A stretch of 64,000 nt of DNA, taken from positions 193,346 through 257,345 of the forward strand of contig NZ_JH636441.1 in assembly GCF_000255705.1 (NCBI RefSeq). Reading direction: 5' to 3'. This document shows, piece after piece, positions 9,110-17,691 of the stretch (its first letter is position 1; the number at the start of each line of letters is the position of its first letter). This stretch comes from Zavarzinella formosa DSM 19928. Its GTDB lineage: Bacteria; Planctomycetota; Planctomycetia; Gemmatales; Gemmataceae. A program made the position numbers and the translations under genes. Below the pieces are notes generated by a model. That model made no database searches and was not told the DNA's origin. It worked only from the letters and a program-made list of their open reading frames with translations.

Positions 9110-11041
9110 ATGCCCGTGAACCGTTTGGCCTTGTTCGGTTTGTTCGCCGCGACGCTCGGCGTTCAAGCCGCTGACGCCGTCATCATGCTTCGGCAGGGAG
9201 CCGATGAAAGCGTCAATAGTGTCGCGGTTCGGCCGAACAACAAACAAGCCGTTTCCGTGGCGGTGAAGAACACCTCCGGGGACAAGAAGACATTCAACGT
9301 CATCTTGGAGGCTGATGGACTTGGCAAACTGGCGACAACGACTGTCACTTTGAACAACGACGAGACGAAGACCGTCGAGTTCCAACCGCCCCCGGCCCCG
9401 AAAGTCGAACCCAAGAAGGATATCCCGGCTCCCAAGGCCGAGGCCAAAAAGGAAGAAACGCCGGAACCGCCCCCCGGCGTTGAGTTGAAGTCCGTCATCC
9501 TCAGTGAGACGACGGGCTTCGCCTTCCGCGTCCGCGTGACCGACACGAACGGCAAAGAACTGGCCACGCGGACCTTCAAGGTGGAAATCACCCTGCCGAA
9601 CAATCTCATCACCGAACCCAAAATCGAACTGAACGGGTCCAAGGGCATCCGTGATTTGAAGATCACGATGGATGCCAGGAAAAATTCGCTCGTCACGGAA
9701 GCCGATCCGGTTCGTGTGTCGCTGGTGTTCCCGCCACAATTGTCTCTCGCGGCCAATCCTCTGCGATCAGGCACTTATGAACGGGAACTGAAGCCGGGCG
9801 CCACCGATGTTTCGCTGTATGCTTCTGAAATCAACCTCGCCCCGCTGGCCGACGGTTTCGTCCGGTTCCACCTGGATGTTGACGGTGTCTCGCGGGCCTT
9901 CACTTACGCCCCGCAAGTTCGCCAAGGGGTGACCGCCACCGCCACCCGCATCGATGCCTCGGCGGTTCGCTTGTTGCCGGTCGATGGCTCCAAGTATTCG
10001 CTGCAATTGACTCGGGAAATCCGGTCGCACGAATTCGGGTCGGCCAAGGTTTTCACGCCAGAGTTCTATGTCCGGCCGTCGAAGGCCACGAAGTTCCTCG
10101 CGGAAGTCGAAAACGAATCTCCGAGAGACTCCCTGATTTTGAAACTCGACCGCAGCCGGACCGGCAAATTCCAACAGTCGGATGAAATCGTCAGCTACGG
10201 GATGCCGCGTGAGGTGCGGGTGTGGCTAAATCTCGCCGGACCAGCGCCGGGCCTCTTGGAAATCGCGGACACCGTGCGGGATCGCGTGGTGAGCCTCGAC
10301 ACCTCCAGCATTCGCGGACGTTACGAAATGCGGGCCTCCATCGGCGAGAAGTCGCCGCGGGAATTTGTCGCCATCATCGTGGTGGACGACACGCCCCCCG
10401 AAGTGGGCGATGTGCAATTCGGCGTGTTCGAGAAGAAGCACCTCAAAGGCACACCGCTGCCGGTGAGTCTGGTGGCCAGCGACGTGGAAACGACGCCAAT
10501 CACTCGGGTGGAATTCGTCCTCGCCAAGCCCGGTCCGGATGGCAAGCTGCCCCCGGAAGCCGTGCGGGTGGAAGGCACGTTGAAGGACGACAAATGGGTC
10601 GCCCAACTGCCGTTGCCCGTGGCCGCCGAGAAGAAGCCGACGGAACTTCCCCCGCCTGAGAAGAAGCCCGAAACGATGGATGTGACGGCCGTTGTCCAAA
10701 ACGCAGTCGGCTTGGAAACAATGAAGACGGTGCGGATCGAGTTGTACGAGAAAGAAAAGAAGATTCACGGCAAGATCGTCGGCCGGGTGGAACGCGGCGG
10801 ACGCCCGCAACCCGATGTGTCTGTTCTGCTTCGTGATGCCAAGGGCGAGGAAAAAGGAGCGACGAAGACGAACGCCAAAGGCGAGTTCACCTTTGAACAC
10901 TTGTTGCCCGGCCTTTACCGGGTGGCCTCGGCCAAGCCCGATGCCGGAGCCGGCAGCCGGGGCGAGGTCCGCGTGGAAGTCGAAGTGGACAAGACCTCGA
11001 AGCCCGTCATCCCGCTGACCCGCCCGCCGTTTATGCGGTAA
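9110..11041 (+). CDS. secreted multi-domain beta-sandwich protein with C-terminal carboxypeptidase-regulatory-like domain
   Basis: 643 residues starting at an ATG preceded by a strong AAGGAG. A signal peptide (MPVNRLALFGLFAATLGVQA) directs export. The mature part is beta-rich, with a proline/lysine/glutamate linker at about 98-122 (PAPKVEPKKD and similar). Residues about 545-635 look like a carboxypeptidase regulatory-like (CarboxypepD_reg/SdrD B-like) fold: GKIVGRVERGGRPQPDVSVLL, then TKTNAKGEFTFEHLLPGLYRV. Such domains usually serve in adhesion or matrix binding. It ends the three-gene run with the two pseudo-caspase membrane proteins and may be their extracytoplasmic partner; that link rests on gene order only. 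The transcript ends at the hairpin at 11053-11121. Confidence 0.65.
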   Translation: MPVNRLALFGLFAATLGVQAADAVIMLRQGADESVNSVAVRPNNKQAVSVAVKNTSGDKKTFNVILEADGLGKLATTTVTLNNDETKTVEFQPPPAPKVEPKKDIPAPKAEAKKEETPEPPPGVELKSVILSETTGFAFRVRVTDTNGKELATRTFKVEITLPNNLITEPKIELNGSKGIRDLKITMDARKNSLVTEADPVRVSLVFPPQLSLAANPLRSGTYERELKPGATDVSLYASEINLAPLADGFVRFHLDVDGVSRAFTYAPQVRQGVTATATRIDASAVRLLPVDGSKYSLQLTREIRSHEFGSAKVFTPEFYVRPSKATKFLAEVENESPRDSLILKLDRSRTGKFQQSDEIVSYGMPREVRVWLNLAGPAPGLLEIADTVRDRVVSLDTSSIRGRYEMRASIGEKSPREFVAIIVVDDTPPEVGDVQFGVFEKKHLKGTPLPVSLVASDVETTPITRVEFVLAKPGPDGKLPPEAVRVEGTLKDDKWVAQLPLPVAAEKKPTELPPPEKKPETMDVTAVVQNAVGLETMKTVRIELYEKEKKIHGKIVGRVERGGRPQPDVSVLLRDAKGEEKGATKTNAKGEFTFEHLLPGLYRVASAKPDAGAGSRGEVRVEVEVDKTSKPVIPLTRPPFMR

Positions 11042-11052
11042 TTGATTCGGTG

Positions 11053-11121
11053 GATTTTTAACGAAACAACCCCGCTCATGATGTAACGGTTATCATGTGC
11101 GGGGTTGTTTCGTTAAAAATC
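11053..11121. terminator. long bidirectional hairpin between convergent genes
   Basis: Perfect 23-nt arms at 11053-11075 and 11099-11121 enclose 23 bases that themselves contain a smaller inverted repeat (11077-11082 with 11092-11097). Each arm carries a T or A run at its outer end, so the structure can act as an intrinsic terminator in both directions. The right arm overlaps the last three codons of the minus-strand gene 11113-11559. Confidence 0.75.
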
Positions 11122-11559
11122 GAGAGGTTGCAAGTCCGGCTCCACCCATTTGGCCCTCGCTTCATCGGACCATAACCGCTCGGGAGAGTAATACCGGAGC
11201 GGCCATTGCATGTGGCATTCGCGAGCCAGTTCCTCGACAGCCTCTGCCACTGTCGCTTGCTTGTCATGTGTGAGCCGATAGCTCGCCACCTTTCGCAGGA
11301 ACAACAGGGTGATGGTTTCGTGATAGCCCGAGGCATCGCCGACGGTGCGGTTGTACAACTGGATGTGATGACGGGTCCGTTCCTCCGCTTCGATGGCGGG
11401 GAAGCGTTGCAGATAGATGAGGGCAACCGCCAGATGCGCCCGGTGGGTCCAGCGTTCATAGGGCCAGCGACATTGCTCAAACTGCCCGACCATGTCGGCA
11501 ACTTCCGCATCGGATGCGAACGGCACATCCCGTTTCGGACGGCGGGTGGTTTCAGCCAT
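11113..11559 (-). CDS. conserved protein of unknown function, 148 aa
   Basis: I do not recognise a named family. The protein is soluble, rich in Arg, Glu and aromatic residues, and predicted mostly helical, with conserved-looking patches RWTHRAHLAVALIYL and YHETITLLFLR. Histidines in WTHRAH, RHHIQLYN and GYHETI are spaced in a way that could form a metal site, as in DinB-like helical bundles, but this is speculation. I start at the ATG at 11557-11559 (MAETTRRPKRD); the reading frame continues open to 11646, but the extra residues look random. The oxidoreductase gene lies 83 bp upstream on the same strand, so the two may be co-transcribed. The stop codon lies inside a strong terminator hairpin. 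Confidence 0.65.
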   Translation of the reverse strand: MAETTRRPKRDVPFASDAEVADMVGQFEQCRWPYERWTHRAHLAVALIYLQRFPAIEAEERTRHHIQLYNRTVGDASGYHETITLLFLRKVASYRLTHDKQATVAEAVEELARECHMQWPLRYYSPERLWSDEARAKWVEPDLQPLDF

Positions 11560-11642
11560 CAAAGGGTCTCGGCGATGGTGAGTGGTCACCGCCAACGACT
11601 CTTTTCCCGGCTGACAGGTTCGCCCGCCGTCCCAAGACAAAA

Positions 11643-12758
11643 TCAATCATCCGACGGGGCGGCGGCATTCACCAGTTCTGGTTCCCGCACGGCCGGGCGG
11701 GTAATCAACTGCCGGAAGTTTGGCCGGGTCATGCCGATGGTCGGTTGCAGCGGGATGGCGATGCCCCGCTCAATTGACAGGATCATCGCCTCGATCACCA
11801 GCAAATCGGCGATGGCCTCGTCCGCATCCGGTTCCGGCTGGCGGTCGTTCAGGATGCACTCGGAAAAATAGACGATCTGCGGAGCGACTTGGTCCTGGGC
11901 CGGGAAGTCCTGCTTCTTTGTGTCTTTTCCCACCGTCAGGGTCAGTCGGCGTTTGGCGGCAAAGCTGAAAGCCGGATTCATGCGAATGTCCCCCTTGGTG
12001 CCGATCAGTTGGGCATGGGACACCTTCGATTCGCCAAAACCACAGGAGATCATCGCCAGCCGTTCGCCGGGGAAGCGCATGACCGCCGACACCATCTCGG
12101 GAACCTGCCGGAACCTCGGGTCGGCGCTGGTGGCGGCATAAGCCGAGACTTCCTCCGGTTCATCACGGAAGAGATACCGCGCGGCATTCACACAGTAGAT
12201 GCCGATGTCCAGAAGGGGATGGCCGCCAAGGGAACGGATCAACCGGGCATTTCCTTCGTCGATGACTTGGGTGTTGATTGAGGAGAACAGCCGGGGTTCG
12301 CCGATGGTTCCGTCGTTGGTCAGTTCGATGGCCAGCAGGTTCATCGGCTCGAAGTGGAGCCGATAGGCGGTCATCAGTTTCACGTCTGCGTCTTCGCAAG
12401 CCATCTTCATTTCGCGGGCGGCGTGAACCGTGTCCGCGAGAGGCTTTTCGCACAGCACATGGATGCCGTGCCGGGCGGCCATCAAGGTGTGTTCCCGGTG
12501 TTTGCTGTTCGGCGTCACCAGATACACCGCGTCGATGGTTCCGGACTCCATCAGGTCTTCAAGTTCCTCGTAGGGATAGGCGGGAACATCATATTCCTGC
12601 GAAAGGATGGCCCGCTTTTCCACATCGCCGGAAACGATGGCGACCAACTCACTGTTCTCGGCATTCTCGAACGCCGGAAGGACCGCAACCTGCCCAAACC
12701 AACCCGCGCCCACGACAGCATACCGAATTTTGTCTTGCCCGTAAAACGACGGTCTCAT
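11643..12758 (-). CDS. Gfo/Idh/MocA-family NAD(P)-dependent oxidoreductase
   Basis: 371 residues. The N-terminal Rossmann fold has the nucleotide-binding motif YAVVGAGWFGQVAVLPA. The family's EKP motif appears as HVLCEKPLADT, and the C-terminal alpha/beta domain carries the catalytic-region sequence GGHPLLDIGIYCVNAARYL, with the usual D..I....H-type residues. No Tat or secretion signal is present, so this is a cytoplasmic member. Relatives (glucose-fructose oxidoreductase and sugar dehydrogenases) oxidise or reduce sugar-type substrates; the substrate here cannot be read from sequence. The start is the ATG at 12756-12758, preceded by AAGGAAC; a 34-residue in-frame extension to 12860 has no homology. 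Planctomycetes carry many paralogues. Confidence 0.88.
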   Translation of the reverse strand: MRPSFYGQDKIRYAVVGAGWFGQVAVLPAFENAENSELVAIVSGDVEKRAILSQEYDVPAYPYEELEDLMESGTIDAVYLVTPNSKHREHTLMAARHGIHVLCEKPLADTVHAAREMKMACEDADVKLMTAYRLHFEPMNLLAIELTNDGTIGEPRLFSSINTQVIDEGNARLIRSLGGHPLLDIGIYCVNAARYLFRDEPEEVSAYAATSADPRFRQVPEMVSAVMRFPGERLAMISCGFGESKVSHAQLIGTKGDIRMNPAFSFAAKRRLTLTVGKDTKKQDFPAQDQVAPQIVYFSECILNDRQPEPDADEAIADLLVIEAMILSIERGIAIPLQPTIGMTRPNFRQLITRPAVREPELVNAAAPSDD

Positions 12759-12923
12759 GGCATGTTCCTTCAGAAATGTGTCAGATGTGAATACTCCGCA
12801 GAAAGGAGTGCATTTGTGATGCCGACTGGCCTCAGCCAGCCGGTATGGCACCGGACGCACAATCCGAATGCCCCGTGTTGATGTGTTTCAAACTGAAAGG
12901 AAGAGAAGACATGCAAAGCAAAG

Positions 12924-13045
12924 AGAAGATTAACCACAAAGGCACAAAGATCACACAAAGACTCACCAAGAAATCAACAAAATCTCTTCTTGCATTCCCT
13001 CTGTGAAACTTTGTGTGATCTTTGTGTCTTTGTGGTTCGTCTTCT
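12924..13045. repeat. CACAAAG-family inverted repeat, copy 2
   Basis: Arms 12924-12960 and 13009-13045 (37 nt each) pair with only three mismatches around a 48-base loop. The core CTTTGTGTGATCTTTG and CTTTGTGGTT are shared with the copy at 6338-6426. The element lies 11 bases past the end of the gene 13057-14862 and upstream of the oxidoreductase gene, both on the minus strand. It could terminate the former or be a mobile intergenic repeat. Confidence 0.85.
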
Positions 13046-13056
13046 CTTTCTTCTCT

Positions 13057-14862
13057 TCAATTATCCATGTTGAAGATCGGTCCGAGGAACTTTCGGATCT
13101 CGTTGACGGCCTTCACCGGGATGAACACGTCAATGCTGCCGTGTTCCGGTTTCAACGTGAGGGCGATTCCCACGTAGGCGGGCTTGCCGGTCGGGGCTTT
13201 GAGTTCCGGCATGGCCAGCGGGAAACCGGGGACGGCCCCGGCCGTGTCCTTCAACATTCCAAACACGCCAAAGGCTGTTTGGGCGCCGTCCAGAAGCATC
13301 AACCAAGAGGCCTCGGCCGGCATCTGATTGCGCGTGGTTTGGAAGGCTTCATCCTTGCCGACGCTCTTGCCGGAGTCAAGGTATTTCTCCACCAATGCCT
13401 TCGCGTCGGCCGGTTCCTTCGCATTCAGGGTGATGAACTTGCCGTCGGCCGCCCCCATCCAAGTGGTCAGTTCTTCGCCCCCCAAGGCCCGCTTCATCGA
13501 GGCCTTGGCCGTCTCGCGGGCCTCCTCGGGCAAGCCGGCCACTGATTTGTCGATGTCGTACTTGGTCACCACTTTGGTGAGTTCAAACGGTCCGGCCTTG
13601 AGGGCTTTTTCTTCCACCTTCGGCTTGTCCTTGAGGCTCACATTCGCAAAACTCGAACCAGCCTTCAGTGTGTTCATCAGTTTCACTTGAGCGGCGAGCA
13701 TCTTGGCATCATCCTTGGATTCAACAATCGCAAACGTGCCGCTGGTCAGGGCCGTGTTGGCCGACAGGCTCAGGGATTGGTCGTAACCCGCGATTTCCTT
13801 GGTGATCTTGCCAAGGGCTTCCTTCACTTTTTCGTCTTCATCATCAGCGGTGACCAAGCTGGCCAACATGGAGGCGGCCGACGATCCCTTCAGGTTCAAT
13901 CGGGAGGCCGAATAGCCCATCTGCCCGCCGGGGAGGGTGGCGAGTTCCGGCAACTTGTCCGGCTTCGAGGTCTTGAGAACTTCGTTTGTCGGGGTCTTTT
14001 CGCCAAATTGTTCCAACAACCGCAGGTTGACCCCCTCGGGCCGGGCTTCGATGGCCAGCACGAAACCCACGCCGTCCTCAACCATCTGGAAGACGGTTTC
14101 GATCATGGCCTTCATCATGTCCATCTGGGACTTGCTGATTCCCTGAACCCCGAGACCGCCGCCATTGTTGAAGATCGTTCCGGCGAGCATCTTGTAGTTT
14201 TTGATCTGTTCGCCGAATTTTTCATTGATGTCCTTGAGATTCACAAACAAAGACACATCCGAATTCATGAAGGCTTGCAGCGTGTCCTTGGACATCACGG
14301 CCGACAGGCCGCCCGCCTTGCCGTCCACAATCTTTTTGACATTCTCCGGGTCGGTGGAGAGGGCGACATAGCCCTTCAGCGGGGCCAAGAAAAAGGTCAT
14401 GTTCTCGATGGAGACGGCATCTAAGCCCTTTTCTTTTTGAAGGGTCTTGCGTTCGTCGTCGCGGAGGAAGGTTTTCTTGAAGTCGTCATAATCCTTGATC
14501 GGAAGCAACACGATGACATTGGGAGCCTCCAAAATTTTCGGCAGATCGGTGACGGCGAGATAGATCCGGGCATCCCCCCGGATGGCTTTGAGATCGCGGC
14601 CATCAAGGGCGTCGGCGATGAGCGTGTCGAGTTGGGCGGCGATCTTCTTCGATTGATCCGGCAGGGCGTTTTCAACCATCTTGTTGACGCGCTGCTTGAG
14701 CCGCTCGACGCCGTTCAACTGCAAGACGACGGAGGAACCGGCCGGGATGAGATTGAAACTCTCATCCACGGGCGTCGGCGTGTCTTTGGCGCCGGGGGCC
14801 GCCTGCGTGATCGTGCCGATCATCAGGAGCCAGAAAACGGCCTTCAAACCTGTGGGACGCAT
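13057..14862 (-). CDS. large secreted protein of unknown function, 601 aa
   Basis: A cleavable signal peptide (MRPTGLKAVFWLLMIGTITQA) starts at the ATG at 14860-14862 with AAGGAA upstream. The mature protein alternates strands and amphipathic helices, is rich in Lys and Glu, has no cysteine pairs and no membrane span. The opening FNLIPAGSSVVLQLNG and recurrent segments of the form VALSTDPENVKKIVDG and FAIVESKDDAKMLAAQVK resemble a class of planctomycete exported proteins in which similar modules are repeated. I do not recognise a characterised family or an active site. It stands alone: a divergent histidine-kinase gene is upstream and a CACAAAG repeat is directly downstream. Confidence 0.7.
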   Translation of the reverse strand: MRPTGLKAVFWLLMIGTITQAAPGAKDTPTPVDESFNLIPAGSSVVLQLNGVERLKQRVNKMVENALPDQSKKIAAQLDTLIADALDGRDLKAIRGDARIYLAVTDLPKILEAPNVIVLLPIKDYDDFKKTFLRDDERKTLQKEKGLDAVSIENMTFFLAPLKGYVALSTDPENVKKIVDGKAGGLSAVMSKDTLQAFMNSDVSLFVNLKDINEKFGEQIKNYKMLAGTIFNNGGGLGVQGISKSQMDMMKAMIETVFQMVEDGVGFVLAIEARPEGVNLRLLEQFGEKTPTNEVLKTSKPDKLPELATLPGGQMGYSASRLNLKGSSAASMLASLVTADDEDEKVKEALGKITKEIAGYDQSLSLSANTALTSGTFAIVESKDDAKMLAAQVKLMNTLKAGSSFANVSLKDKPKVEEKALKAGPFELTKVVTKYDIDKSVAGLPEEARETAKASMKRALGGEELTTWMGAADGKFITLNAKEPADAKALVEKYLDSGKSVGKDEAFQTTRNQMPAEASWLMLLDGAQTAFGVFGMLKDTAGAVPGFPLAMPELKAPTGKPAYVGIALTLKPEHGSIDVFIPVKAVNEIRKFLGPIFNMDN

Positions 14863-15258
14863 GGAAAATTCCTTTGACGAGACGAAAGATCTGTAAGCGG
14901 ATTATAGGTGGCAAGCGACCGCCCAATCATCACAACCGGCAAATCCTGACACTCCCCCGGAGATTCTTCAATGGCCGAAGATTGATTCCGGACGGACGGA
15001 ACTTACTTCGCCAGAATTGGTTTTCGATTTTCAGGCGGGCATGTCTCTCAACAACTGCTTTTGGCTGAAGTGGCACTTCATTTTTTCAGTTATGGATACA
15101 TTTTGAGCCATCGCCTCAATGGAATTTCTGGGGCAGCCGAAAAGCCATTAAGAAAACGACTGATTTTTGGCCCATGATGAATAATTGAAAGTGGTGAGCG
15201 CATTTTGCGATTGCCGGTGTCTGTTGCCAATTTTTTTATCCCCTGCGCCGGAGCGGGC
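14863..15258. other. divergent intergenic region, 396 bp
   Basis: This is the gap between the secreted protein gene (minus) and the hybrid histidine kinase gene (plus). It is AT-richer than its neighbours from about 15060 to 15240 and probably holds the promoters of both. I found no hairpin, repeat or convincing reading frame. Confidence 0.45.
15250..15253 (+). promoter_or_regulatory. ribosome binding site choosing a GTG start
   Basis: GGAG five bases before the GTG at 15259 supports starting the histidine kinase there rather than at the TTG at 15205, which lacks such a site. Confidence 0.5.
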
Positions 15259-17577
15259 GTGTCCGAGTCTCGACTGAGTACCGTCGCCGATCCCGCCCTT
15301 TTCCGGGTCTTGGCGGATCAGTCACCCGCCCCGACCTCGCTCATATGGCCGACCGGGGAAATCACTTATGTCAATCCCGCGTTTTTGGCTCTGCACGAAC
15401 AACCGGCCGGCCAACTGATCGGCCAGACGATTTTTGGGATCATTGATTCGGAGGATCAAGCGGCTCTTCAGGAGGAACTGCGACGACTGGCGGCCCGTGA
15501 GTGTGACACGGCCGGGGTGGAAGTCCGCCTGCCGCCCCCCTCGGCCGCCCATCAGCGAATACGTTACCGGATTGCCCCGATTCGGGACGACGGGGGAAAT
15601 CTGACGGCCGTTATGGTGTTCGGCCAGGCCGTCGGTGTCATCAATCCCAAACCCGTTTCGGAACCTTCGTTGGACGTGGCCCAGGCTCTGTTTGACAAAA
15701 GCCCGATTCCCATGTGGGTCTTCGACATCGAGAGCCTGCGATTTCTGAACGTGAACCGGGCCTGCTTGAACCGATACGGGCATACGCGGGAAGAATTCCT
15801 TCAACTAACCACCAAGGACATTCGGCCGCCGGAGGAAATCCCCAAACTTCTCTCGGCCATGACCGATATCACGTCCGTCCCCTATCCCGCCACTCGCTGG
15901 ATTCACCAGTGCAAGGATGGCTCGAACTTTGTGGCCGAGGTGTTCGCCACCCCGATCCAATTTGGAAACCGACCGGCGAGACTGGTCCTTTCGTTTGACG
16001 TGACCGACCGGATACTGGCCGAGCGCGCTCTCCAAGAGCGGACCACGATGCTGGAGGCTCTCGGAGACAACCTCCCGGCCGGGGCGATTTACCAGTACAT
16101 CAGCGAACCGGACGGCAAGGGCCGGTACACCCACGTGAGCGCCGGAGTCGAGCAAATCAGCGAATTGAAAGCGGAGGATCTGCTGGCGGGACGTGTCCGG
16201 CTGCGCGATCTGATCCCGGCGCCGGAAGACCACGAGCGAATCCTCCGGGCCGGCGAACAGGCGACCGATCAATCCACCATCTCCGACACGGAAGTGAGCG
16301 CCCGGCTGCCGTCCGGCCGGGAGCGGATCTGGCATATCCGCTCGGCCATCCGACGTCGGCCGGACAATTCGATTGTCTGGGATGGCGTGATTTTGGACGT
16401 GACCGACCGTCGCAAACTGGAAACCCAAATGCGGCAGGCCCAAAAATTCCAGAGCGTCAGCGTGTTGGCGGGCGGGATCGCCCACGACTTCAACAACCTC
16501 CTCACCGGAGTGCTTGGCTTCTCGGAGCTGGCGGCCGCCGAGACCCCGACGGACCATCCGACGCATGAATATCTGACGGAAATCGGCACGGCCGCACGGC
16601 GAGCGGCGGAATTGTGCAAGCAGATGCTCGCCTATGCCGGGAAAAGCCGCCTGACGCGGGAACCAACGGATTTGACCGCCCTGGTGCGGGACATGACCCG
16701 ATTGCTGCGGGCGGCCATTTCCCGAAAGAGCGAATTGCAACTGAACCTGGACGAAGAACTTCCGCCGGTTGAGGGAGACGCCACACAACTCCGTCAGGTG
16801 GTGATGAATCTGGTTACCAACGCCTCGGAGTCGCTGGAGGAGAAACCGGGCCTCATCATTGTTCGGACGGGATTGATGAAAGCAGACTCGGGATTCTTCC
16901 GCTCGACCATCATGCGGGAAGACCTCCCCACGGGGACATACGCCTATCTGGAGGTCACGGACACCGGCCACGGCATGACGGCGGAAACGCAGAGCCGGAT
17001 TTTTGAGCCGTTCTTCACCACCAAATTCAGCGGTCGCGGCCTTGGGCTGTCGGCCCTGATCGGCATCGTGCGGAGCCATCGCGGGGCGGTGCGCGTGACG
17101 AGCGAACCGGGGCGGGGATCGACCTTCCGAATCGTGCTGCCCGTCGTCGCCGCGGCGTCAGGATTGGAAACGCCTCCGGCCGGTCAACGTTTGCCGCGGC
17201 CGGGGATCGGGCCGGTGTTGGTGATCGCCGATGTGGAATCGGTGCGAAACCTCGCCCGAATGACCTTGGAAAAAGCAGGTATGGCGGTCATGGTGACCGG
17301 AGATGGCAATGCCGGGGTGGTGGCCTTCCGGGAGGCCGGGGGGAAATTCCCGGTCGTGCTGACTGATCTCACGATGCCGAAACTGAGCGGATTGGAGACG
17401 CTGACCGCCCTGAGAGCCATGAAAGCCGATGTTCGCGTGATCCTGATGAGCAGCCACGGCGAAACCGAGATGCGGGACCATTACGCGGAATGCGGCTTCG
17501 ATGGTTTCCTGCAAAAGCCCTTCTCGCCGGACAATCTTCTGCGAGCCATCGAAGGGGCGATGATCCGGCCGGCCTGA
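15259..17577 (+). CDS. PAS-domain hybrid sensor histidine kinase with C-terminal receiver
   Basis: About 772 residues, no transmembrane helix, so a cytoplasmic sensor. In order: three PAS-like domains (about 13-125, 140-255, 270-390), the second and third ending in the typical VTDR coupling motif. Next comes a dimerisation/phosphoacceptor domain with H409 in GGIAHDFNNLLTG. The ATPase domain has the N box VVMNLVTNASESL and glycine motifs DTGHGM and GRGLGLSAL. A receiver follows with phosphoacceptor D703 in VLTDLTMPKLSG and the conserved K in LQKPFSP. The HDFNN signature is that of the NtrB-like/HisKA class. The output partner is not adjacent; the next gene is a permease 114 bp away. Start chosen at GTG 15259; TTG 15205 is the alternative. 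Confidence 0.9.
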   Translation: MSESRLSTVADPALFRVLADQSPAPTSLIWPTGEITYVNPAFLALHEQPAGQLIGQTIFGIIDSEDQAALQEELRRLAARECDTAGVEVRLPPPSAAHQRIRYRIAPIRDDGGNLTAVMVFGQAVGVINPKPVSEPSLDVAQALFDKSPIPMWVFDIESLRFLNVNRACLNRYGHTREEFLQLTTKDIRPPEEIPKLLSAMTDITSVPYPATRWIHQCKDGSNFVAEVFATPIQFGNRPARLVLSFDVTDRILAERALQERTTMLEALGDNLPAGAIYQYISEPDGKGRYTHVSAGVEQISELKAEDLLAGRVRLRDLIPAPEDHERILRAGEQATDQSTISDTEVSARLPSGRERIWHIRSAIRRRPDNSIVWDGVILDVTDRRKLETQMRQAQKFQSVSVLAGGIAHDFNNLLTGVLGFSELAAAETPTDHPTHEYLTEIGTAARRAAELCKQMLAYAGKSRLTREPTDLTALVRDMTRLLRAAISRKSELQLNLDEELPPVEGDATQLRQVVMNLVTNASESLEEKPGLIIVRTGLMKADSGFFRSTIMREDLPTGTYAYLEVTDTGHGMTAETQSRIFEPFFTTKFSGRGLGLSALIGIVRSHRGAVRVTSEPGRGSTFRIVLPVVAAASGLETPPAGQRLPRPGIGPVLVIADVESVRNLARMTLEKAGMAVMVTGDGNAGVVAFREAGGKFPVVLTDLTMPKLSGLETLTALRAMKADVRVILMSSHGETEMRDHYAECGFDGFLQKPFSPDNLLRAIEGAMIRPA

Positions 17578-17691
17578 ATCGGACAAACACACCTCTCCCC
17601 GCCGGAATTCCATTGCCGCTTGTCGGTCCGGGGTTTAGACTTCGGAGCATCCCGCCTCACCCGCCGTTCGTATTCAAGGGAGCTTCGCCAT

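Noticed and set aside
15805..17079. Minus-strand frame of 424 residues opposite the hybrid kinase
   Set aside because: It is a shadow of a protein with unmistakable kinase motifs.
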